DNA from: Ruminiclostridium sp.
GTDB taxonomy: Bacteria; Bacillota; Clostridia; Oscillospirales; Ruminococcaceae
NCBI GenBank assembly: GCA_017625405.1
Contig: JAGALB010000060.1
Coordinates: 62,001 to 126,000 of the forward strand
DNA length: 64,000 bases
Direction: 5' to 3'
Shown: in pieces, positions 1 to 8,401 of the stretch
How positions within the stretch are numbered: position 1 is the stretch's first letter
How the letters are laid out: every line of letters begins with the position of its first letter
Position numbers and translations under genes: made by a program
The notes under the pieces: model-generated
What the model saw: the letters and a program-made list of their open reading frames with translations, nothing else
The model's database searches: none
What the model was told of the DNA's origin: nothing

Positions 1-1105
1 CCATTGAATCATCCCATACACGACCGCTGATTGTGTAGTTGGAAGACTTTACTCTGTAATTGCAGGTTACTACGTCGCTGTTGGAATAACCCTTGCATTC
101 TGCGTAGAACTTGAGAGTTGTGTTTTCTGTAAGCTCGATGGGGTCCTTATAGATTCTGCCGTATCTTACAGGGTCAGAACCGTCAGTTGTGTAGCAGATT
201 CTTGCGGAAGGAGTTGCAGTCTTGAGTGTAACCTTTACAGATTCAAGATATTCAGTGCCTGTATCCTTGTCAGGTGTGGGGTTTGCGCATCTGTCAACAG
301 TAACTGCTCTGCTCTTTGCGGCACTGTAAGCGCCGTCCTTGTATGCAACTGCTGTTACTGTGCAGTTTCTTTCAACTGTAAACTTGCCTGTGTATTTGTT
401 ATCATACTTGTCAGGCTTTGAACCGTCTGTTGTGTAGTAGATTGTTGTACCGGATGTGCCGCAGGAAAGCTTGATGCTCTTACCGCCGTACACCTTGTAA
501 ACAGTCATTTCAGGCTTCTTGATGGAAGCGGAAACTGTGGAATCATCATCCTCATAGTCAGCCTTGTCATCGCCGTAAAGCTTTTCGTAAAGGAGGTTTA
601 TATCCTTTGTGGTAACCTTGCCGTCACCGTTCATATCGCAGTTGTCCTTGCAGACATATGAGCTTTCGCCGTCCTTGTATTTTACAAAACGTGTGTAGTC
701 TGCCTTATCAACCTTGCCGTTACCTGTAACGTCGCCCTTTAAGGTGTCGATATCAATTTTCTTTGTCATTACAGCACTTACAGAGCCGTTCTTCACTGCG
801 ATTGCTCTGATAGTTACATCCTTCTTTACAGAAAGAAGTCCGCCGCCGTATTTCTTACTGCTTGTTGTGGGCTTCTTGCCGTTTGTTGTATAATAAATAG
901 TAGCGCCACTTGTGGAGCAGGAAAGCTTTATCTTTCTTACACCCTTTGAGCCCTTGATAAGATATGAGGGCTTTGCCACAGCAGCATTGTATTCAACTGT
1001 GACTGAATCAGTGCTGAGTGACTGCGCAAAAGAGTTTACAGGCAACGCTGTAACACCTACCGTTGCTGCAAGCAGAATTGCTGCTATTTTCCTTTTTAAA
1101 TTCAT
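1..1105 (-). CDS. Secreted dockerin protein with chitobiase-like repeats (C-terminus outside window)
   Basis: The gene starts at 1105 behind an AGGAAAGG-type ribosome site and runs off the left edge with no stop (about 368 codons seen). Residues 1-27 are a signal peptide (basic start, hydrophobic core, NSFA end). Three repeats of the chitobiase/beta-hexosaminidase C-terminal type follow, each marked by a core such as YYTTNGKKP, YYTTDGSKP or CYTTDGSDP. A type I dockerin-like pair of calcium loops lies between the first and second repeats (about residues 124-178; GDVTGNGKVDKADY and CDMNGDGKVTTKD). In the family, dockerins bind cohesins and attach proteins to cellulosomes or the cell surface. 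An internal dockerin is less usual than a terminal one. No catalytic domain is visible in this part; one may lie beyond the edge. Confidence 0.85.
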   Translation of the reverse strand, partial: MNLKRKIAAILLAATVGVTALPVNSFAQSLSTDSVTVEYNAAVAKPSYLIKGSKGVRKIKLSCSTSGATIYYTTNGKKPTTSSKKYGGGLLSVKKDVTIRAIAVKNGSVSAVMTKKIDIDTLKGDVTGNGKVDKADYTRFVKYKDGESSYVCKDNCDMNGDGKVTTKDINLLYEKLYGDDKADYEDDDSTVSASIKKPEMTVYKVYGGKSIKLSCGTSGTTIYYTTDGSKPDKYDNKYTGKFTVERNCTVTAVAYKDGAYSAAKSRAVTVDRCANPTPDKDTGTEYLESVKVTLKTATPSARICYTTDGSDPVRYGRIYKDPIELTENTTLKFYAECKGYSNSDVVTCNYRVKSSNYTISGRVWDDSM

Positions 1106-1173
1106 CTGTTTACCATTCCTTTCCTCGTTTAAGCATAATTATGCCTTCTAATTTATAAACAACTTTTCAGATT

Positions 1174-1201
1174 AAAAAGTGACATCTTTTTTTCACTTTT
1201 T
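1174..1201 (-). terminator. AT-rich hairpin terminator after the PH-domain gene
   Basis: Arms AAAAAGTGA and TCACTTTTT (1174-1182 and 1193-1201) pair around a 10-nt loop. On the minus strand the second arm ends in a T run. It sits between the PH-domain gene and the dockerin gene and probably separates their transcripts. Confidence 0.5.
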
Positions 1202-1247
1202 TTGAAAATTTGTTGTTTTTTGTATGGATGCACAAAAAGTGACAGGC

Positions 1248-1664
1248 TTATTCTACAAATCCGTCATCAAGCTCCACATCGTGGCCAAGGTCATTGCCGA
1301 TCATATCCCTGCCTCTTACATAATACTTGTCACGCTGTACCTTTACAGCCTCGTCAAGTATACGCTTTACTTCTCTGGGGTTTCTTACAGAGATAAGCTT
1401 CTTGTCGGGAGTATCCTTATCCTTGGAAATTACAGTAATAGTACCGCATCTTACCATTCTCTGGAAGAGAGTGAAGGAAATCTGCTTGTCGTATACCCTG
1501 TACAGCTCGATTTCATCTTCCTTTATATTCAGAAGACCGATTTTGGTGTAAAGCGAAGTGTCGGTAACAATATATCTTGTAAAGGATATGGGTAAACCGA
1601 GTATGCACTTTCTGCCTGCCCAAAGAACATTGCCGTAGTCACGGCGGAGTTTCTCCATGTTCAT
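1248..1664 (-). CDS. Bacterial PH-domain (bPH_2-like) protein
   Basis: This 138-residue soluble protein carries one bacterial pleckstrin-homology domain of the DUF304/bPH_2 kind. The pattern RYIVTDTSLYTKIGLLN followed by EIELYRVYDKQISFTLFQ is typical of these beta-rich folds. Most relatives are joined to membrane segments; this one has none. The function of the family is not settled; some members act in envelope stress or membrane binding. The start at 1664 has AGGTG nine bases upstream. It lies 13 bases after the AI-2E permease gene, so the two are probably co-transcribed from the promoter at 3106-3134. Confidence 0.7.
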   Translation of the reverse strand: MNMEKLRRDYGNVLWAGRKCILGLPISFTRYIVTDTSLYTKIGLLNIKEDEIELYRVYDKQISFTLFQRMVRCGTITVISKDKDTPDKKLISVRNPREVKRILDEAVKVQRDKYYVRGRDMIGNDLGHDVELDDGFVE

Positions 1665-1677
1665 AATAACACACCTT

Positions 1678-3063
1678 TCATTTTCTTTTATTTTTTGCTG
1701 ACATCGCCTTCAGTTTTTCCTGACGGCGGCGCTGTTTTTCTTCTTTTTCCCTGCGTTCCGTTTCTTCCTGGATTCTCTGCTTTTCAGCAAGTGAACGGCT
1801 CAGTGAAACAGGAGTCTTGCTTTCCTCGTCAAAGCATTTGATGTCGGTATAACACTCTGAATCCGACGGAAGCTGTTTCTTCTTCAGCCTTGACGATATA
1901 AAAGTCTTTACGGCGCTGTAAATTACCGCAAAAACAGGAATGCCGATAATCATGCCCCAGAATCCGAGTATACCCTGACCTGCAAGGATTGCAAAGATAA
2001 CCCAGAAGCTGGAAAGGCCCATGCTTTCTCCGAGGATCTTGGGGCTTATAACGTTACCGTTGAGGTTCTGTATAATAAGCACGATAATTATGAAAATAAG
2101 GCTCTTCAGCGGATCTTCCATAAGTATAAGGAAGGCGCTGGGGATTGCACCGATAAAAGGTCCGAAATATGGGATTATATTTGTAAGTCCCATAATTACC
2201 GAAACCAGCAGCGCAAAAGGAATATCAAAAATCGTAAGCGCAACAAAGGTTATGCAACCCACAATAAAGGAATCTATCAGAGTACCTGTGATGAAATTGC
2301 CGAAAGAATAGTGAACTTTTCTCACTGCGCCAATAAAGCCGTTTGCGTGCTTTACGGAAGCCAGTGAATATATTACCTTTTTTGCCTGTGCGGCAAAAAG
2401 CTCCTTACTGTAAAGGCAGTATGCGCTTACCACAAGTCCGAGAACGATATTCATTATCGTACCCACAAGGCTCATAAGTCCGTTTGTAAGGAAGCCGAGA
2501 TAGTCGCCTACCTGCGGAAGAATATCAAGGGAAAGGAAATTCCTGATGCCCGATGCCGCTTCGTTTACAAGTGCCGTGATTTCCGAGCCGATTTCGGGGT
2601 AAGAATCAAAAATGCTGTTTACCCAGCCTGTAACCGTATCAACATAGGACGGAATATTTGCTATAAGGGTTTTTATTGTTGTATCCAGCTGAGGAGCAAT
2701 AGCGCTGATAATTCCCACAAGAATCACGATGAAAATAAGTACAGCAACTATAATACTCATTACTCTTGCAGGCTTGTTCTTTACAAAGATGTCAAGCTCA
2801 CTGCAGTTTTCGGGTTGTGTTTTTTTCTTTACAGGAAAAATCTTTGAAAAAACTCTTGTTTCAAAAAATATAACAATGGGACAGAAAAGATATGCAAAAA
2901 CAAAGCCGTAGATTATAGGCATTATTGCATTTATGATATTCTGGAAGCCCGAAGCAATGGTTGCTGCATTGGTGATTGCCACAAACAGCAGTATTGCAGC
3001 CGCAATTACAAAGAACGCAGTAAGACCCCAGCCGAGATATTGCTTATTCCATCTGAATTTCAT
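1678..3063 (-). CDS. AI-2E family transporter (PerM/YdbI-like permease)
   Basis: A 461-residue polytopic membrane protein of the AI-2E transporter superfamily. Two N-terminal helices (about residues 9-60) precede a polar segment, then further helices, including the family-typical region GLTNIIPYFGPFIGAIPSAF. Most members have no proven substrate; some export autoinducer-2, others act as ion antiporters. The last 70 residues form a charged helix rich in Glu, Arg and Lys, probably a cytoplasmic coiled coil. I place the start at 3063 rather than 3096 because GGGAGG lies just ahead of it and hydrophobic sequence follows quickly. It has its own consensus promoter. Confidence 0.8.
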   Translation of the reverse strand: MKFRWNKQYLGWGLTAFFVIAAAILLFVAITNAATIASGFQNIINAIMPIIYGFVFAYLFCPIVIFFETRVFSKIFPVKKKTQPENCSELDIFVKNKPARVMSIIVAVLIFIVILVGIISAIAPQLDTTIKTLIANIPSYVDTVTGWVNSIFDSYPEIGSEITALVNEAASGIRNFLSLDILPQVGDYLGFLTNGLMSLVGTIMNIVLGLVVSAYCLYSKELFAAQAKKVIYSLASVKHANGFIGAVRKVHYSFGNFITGTLIDSFIVGCITFVALTIFDIPFALLVSVIMGLTNIIPYFGPFIGAIPSAFLILMEDPLKSLIFIIIVLIIQNLNGNVISPKILGESMGLSSFWVIFAILAGQGILGFWGMIIGIPVFAVIYSAVKTFISSRLKKKQLPSDSECYTDIKCFDEESKTPVSLSRSLAEKQRIQEETERREKEEKQRRRQEKLKAMSAKNKRK

Positions 3064-3105
3064 ATTTCCTCCCGAACTAAATTCTGAATATACCAATACA
3101 CATTA

Positions 3106-3134
3106 ATTATACACCGTTTCCCTTTATATGTCAA
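3106..3134 (-). promoter_or_regulatory. Consensus vegetative promoter for the AI-2E permease
   Basis: Reading the minus strand, TTGACA (3129-3134) and TATAAT (3106-3111) are separated by exactly 17 bases, a perfect sigma-70/SigA match. It lies 43 bases upstream of the permease start and just beyond the ATPase operon terminator. Confidence 0.85.
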
Positions 3135-3166
3135 CGTTTTTTGTGTAGTTTTACCGAAAATAAAGT

Positions 3167-3195
3167 CGCCGTTTTACAGATAATGTAAAACGGCG
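3167..3195 (-). terminator. Terminator of the V/A-ATPase operon
   Basis: Perfect 12-bp arms CGCCGTTTTACA and TGTAAAACGGCG enclose a 5-nt loop directly after atpD. The following minus-strand stretch is T-rich but interrupted (ACTTTATTTTC). Confidence 0.75.
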
Positions 3196-3202
3196 TTATT
3201 AT

Positions 3203-3817
3203 TTATTGCTTGTATTTTGTTGCCTTGATAATCTTCTGGCGTGAGAATTCCTCACGTTCCTTTTCCTCAAGTGCTGATGTAATGAACTTCACCTGCTCCT
3301 TGTAGGTGGGAATAACTATATTTTTAAGCGCATTGGCTCTCTTCTGGGTTTTACGTATTGCTACCGAAAGACGGTATATGCTGTTTTCAATTTCTGCAAG
3401 CCGTATACCTATATCCTTTGCGCTTGCGAAGGATATATATGCCTTGTCAAACTGGCTGTTTGTTTCGGTAAGGCTGTATCTCAGCTGCGGCGGCGTCTTC
3501 ATGTGGGTAACCGTCGGCAGTTCTACGCCCATTACGCTTCTGAAGCCCAGACCTACACCGTTGTCTTCGGGAATACGCTCTACATCGTCCGAAATAACAC
3601 CGCAGACGATATTCGCTGTTCTCAGTGCGGAATATGCCTCGGTAAATGTGTTTTCAAGGCTTTCCTTAAGCTCTGCCGCTGCGTCGGAAAGGCTTACCAT
3701 TTCACGTATGAGAATATTACGTTTTCTGTCCATAAGCTCATAACCCAGCTGTGCCTGCTTCAGCGCACGCCTTACGGCAATCAGATTGCCCTTGGTGGCA
3801 AAAACCTGTCCCGCCAT
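3203..3817 (-). CDS. atpD: V/A-type ATP synthase subunit D
   Basis: Central rotor shaft subunit (204 residues). The N-terminus MAGQVFATKGNLIAVRRALK is close to the family signature in which the start of the long antiparallel coiled coil enters the A3B3 head. The C-terminal helix (about residues 150-195) is rich in Arg, Lys and Glu, as expected for the return strand. It is the last gene of the nine-gene operon, 18 bases after atpB, and is followed by the hairpin at 3167-3195. Its position after A and B is standard for this operon type. Confidence 0.93.
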   Translation of the reverse strand: MAGQVFATKGNLIAVRRALKQAQLGYELMDRKRNILIREMVSLSDAAAELKESLENTFTEAYSALRTANIVCGVISDDVERIPEDNGVGLGFRSVMGVELPTVTHMKTPPQLRYSLTETNSQFDKAYISFASAKDIGIRLAEIENSIYRLSVAIRKTQKRANALKNIVIPTYKEQVKFITSALEEKEREEFSRQKIIKATKYKQ

Positions 3818-3835
3818 AGGAAAACCTCCTTTTTA

Positions 3836-5209
3836 TCAGTTTCTGTAATGCTTTTTGATAAGCTCTGAATTCATTCGGTCAAGCTCACTCTCAGGCAGCA
3901 TGGAAAGCAAATCCCAGGCAAGCTCCAGTGTATCGTCCATACTTCTGTTTTCGTCGAAGCCCTGATTTAAAAATCTCTTTTCAAACTCTGAACCGAATTT
4001 CATATAACATTTATCAATGGAAGAAAGCTCGTCCTCGCCGATTACCGATGCAAGAGAACGTGCATCCTGCACCTTTGCGTAAGATGCAAAAAGCTGGTTT
4101 GCAACATCACTGTGATCAGCTCTTGTGTACTCTGCACCGATACCGTCCTTCATAAGACGGGAAAGGGAAAGCAGTACCGAAAGTCCGGGGTAGATGCCCG
4201 TAGAATCAAGCTCTCTGTCAAAAACTATCTGACCCTCGGTAATATATGCTGTAAGGTCAGGGATAGGATGAGTGATGTCGTCGTTGGGCATTGTCAGAAT
4301 AGGAATCTGCGTAACAGAACCTGTGCTGCCCTCGATTACACCTGCACGCTCGTACATGGAAGCAAGGTCGGAGTAAAGATATCCGGGATAGCCCTTACGT
4401 CCGGGAATTTCGCCCTTGGAGGAGGAGAATTCACGGAGCGCTTCACAGTAAGATGTAATATCTGTCATAATTACAAGAATATGCATATTCTTTTCATACG
4501 CAAGATATTCCGCAGCGGTAAGAGCGCATCTGGGAGTAAGAATACGTTCAATGATAGGGTCGTTGGAAAGGTTGAGGAACATTACTACACGTTCACTTGC
4601 GCCTGCCTGCTCAAAGGAACGGCGGAAATAATCCGCTACGTCGTTCTGAACACCCATTGCCGCAAATACTACGGCAAATTCCTGACCCTTTTCCTCAGCA
4701 ATCTTTGCCTGCTTTACAATCTGGACAGCAAGCTTGTTGTGGGAAAGACCCGAGCCTGAAAAGATAGGAAGCTTCTGACCACGGATAAGAGTCATAAGGC
4801 AGTCGATAGAGGATATACCTGTGTGGATGTAGTTTCTCGGATAGGTACGTGCCACAGGATTCAGGGCACGTCCGTTTATATCGCCTGTCTTTTCCGCAAA
4901 CACGGGACCAAGACCGTCAACGGGCTTTCCTACGCCGTTGAATACTCGTCCCAGCATTTCTGTGCTGAGCGGTATTTCAAGAGGTCTGCCGTGGAACTCG
5001 GTACGGGTGTTTTCAAGAGAAAGGCCGGATGTGCCTTCAAAAACCTGAAGAATAACTTTGTCTCCGTCCATCTGAACAACTCGTCCCAGTCTTTTTGAGC
5101 CGTCGGCAAGCTGTAATGAAGCTATTTCGTCATAAGCTACGCCGCTTACACCCTCAAGACAGACCAGAGGTCCGTTTATATCTGTTAAACCTGAATACTG
5201 GATTTTCAT
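3836..5209 (-). CDS. atpB: V/A-type ATP synthase subunit B
   Basis: Non-catalytic nucleotide-binding-fold subunit of the A3B3 head (457 residues, normal length). The P-loop position reads SGSGLSHN (about 151-158), the degenerate form expected of B subunits, so it should not hydrolyse ATP itself. The segment [18 protein letters not shown] near residue 360 is the conserved region that supplies an arginine to the A-subunit active site. It follows atpA by 15 bases. Confidence 0.95.
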   Translation of the reverse strand: MKIQYSGLTDINGPLVCLEGVSGVAYDEIASLQLADGSKRLGRVVQMDGDKVILQVFEGTSGLSLENTRTEFHGRPLEIPLSTEMLGRVFNGVGKPVDGLGPVFAEKTGDINGRALNPVARTYPRNYIHTGISSIDCLMTLIRGQKLPIFSGSGLSHNKLAVQIVKQAKIAEEKGQEFAVVFAAMGVQNDVADYFRRSFEQAGASERVVMFLNLSNDPIIERILTPRCALTAAEYLAYEKNMHILVIMTDITSYCEALREFSSSKGEIPGRKGYPGYLYSDLASMYERAGVIEGSTGSVTQIPILTMPNDDITHPIPDLTAYITEGQIVFDRELDSTGIYPGLSVLLSLSRLMKDGIGAEYTRADHSDVANQLFASYAKVQDARSLASVIGEDELSSIDKCYMKFGSEFEKRFLNQGFDENRSMDDTLELAWDLLSMLPESELDRMNSELIKKHYRN

Positions 5210-5224
5210 TTCGTAGTATTCTCC

Positions 5225-6967
5225 TTAAATATTGCTTAATGTTTCTTCGATTTCACGCTCATAAGCGGCAAACATCTCAGGCTTGTCGTTGGGAATGTCG
5301 TATTTCATCTTTATGAGCTTTTCAAAAAGTCCCGTAGCGCTTATTTCACGGAATGTTCTTCCGCTTCCGATAAGCTCAAGAGATTTTTTATGCAGCTTCA
5401 GGATAGCCTTCATCATAAGCAGCTGCTTTGACAGGGGTACGTATGTATCGTCCTTGTGGAAGGCATTCTGCTGTAAAAAGCCTACTCTGATAACCTTTGC
5501 CGATTCAATGACAAGCTTCTGGTCGTCAGGCAGTACGTCCGCACCGATAAGCTTTACGATTTCCATAAGCTTGTTTTCTTCAAGCAGGAGATTGTTTATC
5601 TCACGACGGCAGATAAGGAAATCCTCACCGACATTTTCACGGTAGTAATCCTCAAAGTCGTCAACATATTCCGAATAACTGGTAATCCAGTTGATAGCGG
5701 GATAGTGTCTTGCGTATGCAAGGGACTTGTCAAGAGCTAAGAAGCAGCGTACAAAACGCTTTGTGTTCTGGGTTACAGGCTCGGAGAAGTCAGAACCCTG
5801 GGGAGAAACCGCACCAATGATGGTGACGCTTCCTCTCTCGCCCGAAAGAGTTACCGCATTGGCTGCTCTTTCGTAGAATTCGGAAAGACGGGAAGGAAGA
5901 TATGCAGGGAAGCCTTCTTCTGCGGGCATTTCTTCAAGTCGTCCCGATATTTCACGGAGAGCTTCAGCCCATCTTGAGGTTGAGTCTGCCATAATAGCTA
6001 TATCATAGCCCATATCACGGTAATATTCCGCAATGGTGATACCTGTGTAAATGGAGGCTTCACGTGCCGCAACAGGCATATTGGAGGTGTTGGCAATAAG
6101 CACGGTACGGTCTGTAAGGTGCTTGCCCGATTTCGGGTCGATAAGCTCGGAAAACTCTTCAAGTACCTGAGTCATTTCGTTTCCACGCTCACCGCAGCCG
6201 ATATATACGATAATATCTGCGTCGCACCACTTTGCAATCTGGTGCTGCGTCATGGTCTTGCCTGTACCGAAACCGCCGGGGATTGCCGCTGTACCGCCCT
6301 TTGCGATAGGCGCAATTGTGTCAAGCACACGCTGGCCTGTGAGAAGAGGGGTGTTTATCGGTATACGATTCTTTACGGGACGGGGAGTACGGATAGGCCA
6401 TCTCTGGCACAGATCGAGAGCTATTTCCTCGCCGTGGTATTTTACCCTGATTATGGTATCATTGGGGTGATAGCTGCCGTTTTCCGCTGTCCAGACAACC
6501 TCGCACTTTTCCATAGTGGGCGGAATCATAGCCTTGTTCACAATAACGGGGCTTTCGGGGCAGGTCGCAAAAACCATACCTGCCGAAAGGATATCGCCTG
6601 TCTTTACAGTAACGGTTACATCGAATTCTTTTGAAAAATCAACGGTAGAAATACTGCTTCCTTCTGTTACAAAGCAGCCGTCGGTTTCTACCATCTTCTT
6701 CAGAGGTCTTGCGATTCCGTCGAAGATGTCGGAAATTATACCGGGGCCTAAGGTTACACTCATGGGAGCGCCTGTGCCCTCTACCTTTTCACCTATTTTA
6801 AGTCCTGCTGTATTTTCATAAACCTGGATAATTGTAAATTCGTCGTTTATGCCGATGACTTCACCGATAAGCTTTTTCTCGCCTACGTAAACCATCTCAC
6901 GCATTGCAAATTCCCTGGTTCTCTGAAGCTTTATGACAGGACCGTTTATTGCATATACAGTATTCAT
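5225..6967 (-). CDS. atpA: V/A-type ATP synthase catalytic subunit A
   Basis: Catalytic subunit (580 residues). It shows a Walker A motif GGFGTGKT (231-238), the GERGNEM segment (about 259-265) that includes the catalytic Glu region, and the non-homologous insert (about residues 110-185) that distinguishes A subunits from F-type beta. The C-terminal helical domain is complete. It hydrolyses or makes ATP at the interface with subunit B and drives rotation of D-F-c. The gene lies between atpE (21-base gap) and atpB. Confidence 0.96.
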   Translation of the reverse strand: MNTVYAINGPVIKLQRTREFAMREMVYVGEKKLIGEVIGINDEFTIIQVYENTAGLKIGEKVEGTGAPMSVTLGPGIISDIFDGIARPLKKMVETDGCFVTEGSSISTVDFSKEFDVTVTVKTGDILSAGMVFATCPESPVIVNKAMIPPTMEKCEVVWTAENGSYHPNDTIIRVKYHGEEIALDLCQRWPIRTPRPVKNRIPINTPLLTGQRVLDTIAPIAKGGTAAIPGGFGTGKTMTQHQIAKWCDADIIVYIGCGERGNEMTQVLEEFSELIDPKSGKHLTDRTVLIANTSNMPVAAREASIYTGITIAEYYRDMGYDIAIMADSTSRWAEALREISGRLEEMPAEEGFPAYLPSRLSEFYERAANAVTLSGERGSVTIIGAVSPQGSDFSEPVTQNTKRFVRCFLALDKSLAYARHYPAINWITSYSEYVDDFEDYYRENVGEDFLICRREINNLLLEENKLMEIVKLIGADVLPDDQKLVIESAKVIRVGFLQQNAFHKDDTYVPLSKQLLMMKAILKLHKKSLELIGSGRTFREISATGLFEKLIKMKYDIPNDKPEMFAAYEREIEETLSNI

Positions 6968-6988
6968 ACGAACACTCCTTTCCTGTGC

Positions 6989-7576
6989 TTAAAGCTGCAT
7001 TTCCTTTGACGCCGAGAACTGCTCACGCTCTTTTTCAAGAGCTGCGTCAAGGGTCAGATCAACAAGAATACTCTTCTCAGGGATTTTTACAATTATTCCG
7101 CCGAAAACAATACTGTCCGAAACGGATATACGGACATTTCTGCCTGAAAGAATCTCTTCGAGAACAGGAACATCCCTTTCCATGCAGTATACTTCGGCAT
7201 TATCAACAGAGCTGTATGCCTGCGCCTGTGAAACACTGCGCACAAGATAATCCCTGTAACCTGCCTTCTGTGTTTCTGCTTTTATTTCAGCTTCAACACG
7301 TGAAAACAGCTCATCTGCAAGCTGTGTGCGGTATATAAGCACACGTCTGCTTTCGGAAAAACGCTTTTCCGATACTCTTCTGCGTTCATCCTCCCTGAAT
7401 TTATCCAGAGTGCGGCGGGAGCTGTGCTTTCCTGCACTGCGTGCTTCCTTTTCCGCAGCAGAAATTGCCTCATCAGCCGCTTTCTGTGCTGCCTCCACAA
7501 TATCGGCAGCTTCCTTTTCAGAGCAGCTTTCTATTTCCTTGCGGAGCTTACCAAGCTTCGCTGTATTTTCATTCAT
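6989..7576 (-). CDS. atpE: V/A-type ATP synthase subunit E (peripheral stalk)
   Basis: Peripheral stalk subunit (195 residues). An N-terminal helix (residues 1-100) rich in Ala, Glu and Lys, including EAAQKAADEAISAAEKEA, would form the coiled coil with subunit H. The C-terminal globular domain contains VFGGIIVKIPEKSILVDLTL, a conserved feature that contacts subunit B. It lies between atpF and atpA in the operon. Confidence 0.88.
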   Translation of the reverse strand: MNENTAKLGKLRKEIESCSEKEAADIVEAAQKAADEAISAAEKEARSAGKHSSRRTLDKFREDERRRVSEKRFSESRRVLIYRTQLADELFSRVEAEIKAETQKAGYRDYLVRSVSQAQAYSSVDNAEVYCMERDVPVLEEILSGRNVRISVSDSIVFGGIIVKIPEKSILVDLTLDAALEKEREQFSASKEMQL

Positions 7577-7631
7577 AACAATAACCTTTCTTTTTTAACT
7601 CTTTTCTGAAGCAGAGGGTTATGCCCTGCAA

Positions 7632-7940
7632 TCAGAGTTTCAGACCAATTGCCTCACTTACATATTCGGAGATTGTATCGGAAATTCCCGATTCTCCGTG
7701 TCTGTCGGGTATCTCTGCAATAAGGGGCTTGCTTCTGTTCAGCTTGAAATCATAGATTTCGGCACTGCACAGCTCAATCAGCTTACGGGTCATGAATATG
7801 ACAGCTATGGTTTCATCGCTGACCGCCGTTTCAAAAGCGGAAAGAACCTCTTCTCGCTCATGCACTACAACGCCGTTTATCCCTGCAAGCTTCATACCCA
7901 TCTGAGTATCAATATTGTCACTTATAAGAAAACATCTCAT
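7632..7940 (-). CDS. atpF: V/A-type ATP synthase subunit F
   Basis: Small rotor subunit (102 residues) that packs on the D shaft. The start MRCFLISDNIDTQMGMKLAG, the central IAVIFMTRKLIE and the proline/glycine-rich PLIAEIPDRHG match the Rossmann-like family fold. It begins six bases after atpK ends. Confidence 0.88.
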   Translation of the reverse strand: MRCFLISDNIDTQMGMKLAGINGVVVHEREEVLSAFETAVSDETIAVIFMTRKLIELCSAEIYDFKLNRSKPLIAEIPDRHGESGISDTISEYVSEAIGLKL

Positions 7941-7946
7941 GGCTGC

Positions 7947-8378
7947 TTAACTGAAAAGAATAAGGATTGAGATAAGCAGACCGTAGATAGCAACACCTTC
8001 GCCGAGGGCTACGAAGATAAGGGACTTTGTAAAGTTCTTTTCGTCTTCGCTTGTAGCGCCGATAGCTGCTGTTGCGGCATTACCTACGGCAATACCTGTA
8101 CCGATTGTTGCCATACCTGTGGAAAGTGCTGCGGCAATAGCCTTGATGCCTTCGCCTACGGTTGTGCCTGCTTCAGCCACAGCTTCTGCACCTTCAGCGC
8201 TTGCAAGAACAGGCATGAAGATTGTCATGAGAAGCATTGTACCTACAAATGTGCCGGCGTTTAAAAGAACAGTCTTTTTTCTGCTGAAGGACAGACCGAG
8301 CTTCTGCTTTCTGACAGCAACAGCAAGGGGAATAATAATAAGTGCAACTGCAATTAAAGGTAATAAGAATAATAACAT
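7947..8378 (-). CDS. atpK: V/A-type ATP synthase proteolipid subunit K (c-ring)
   Basis: Membrane rotor ring subunit (143 residues). Four hydrophobic stretches are visible: about 1-22, 36-60, 78-108 and 117-142. The last pair forms the classical glycine-rich hairpin, and Glu127 in VALGEGVAIYGLL is the ion-binding carboxylate. Only this hairpin carries a carboxylate; the first pair is separated from it by an Ala/Glu/Gly-rich linker. I see no Gln in the third helix that would clearly mark sodium binding, so the coupling ion is not resolved. An AGGAAAAC-like ribosome site precedes the start. Confidence 0.88.
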   Translation of the reverse strand: MLLFLLPLIAVALIIIPLAVAVRKQKLGLSFSRKKTVLLNAGTFVGTMLLMTIFMPVLASAEGAEAVAEAGTTVGEGIKAIAAALSTGMATIGTGIAVGNAATAAIGATSEDEKNFTKSLIFVALGEGVAIYGLLISILILFS

Positions 8379-8401
8379 TTTGTTTTCCTCCGAGTTATAA
8401 A

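Noticed and set aside
4112..4759. 215-codon plus-strand frame antisense to atpB
   Set aside because: Codon-bias shadow of a conserved gene; no ribosome site.
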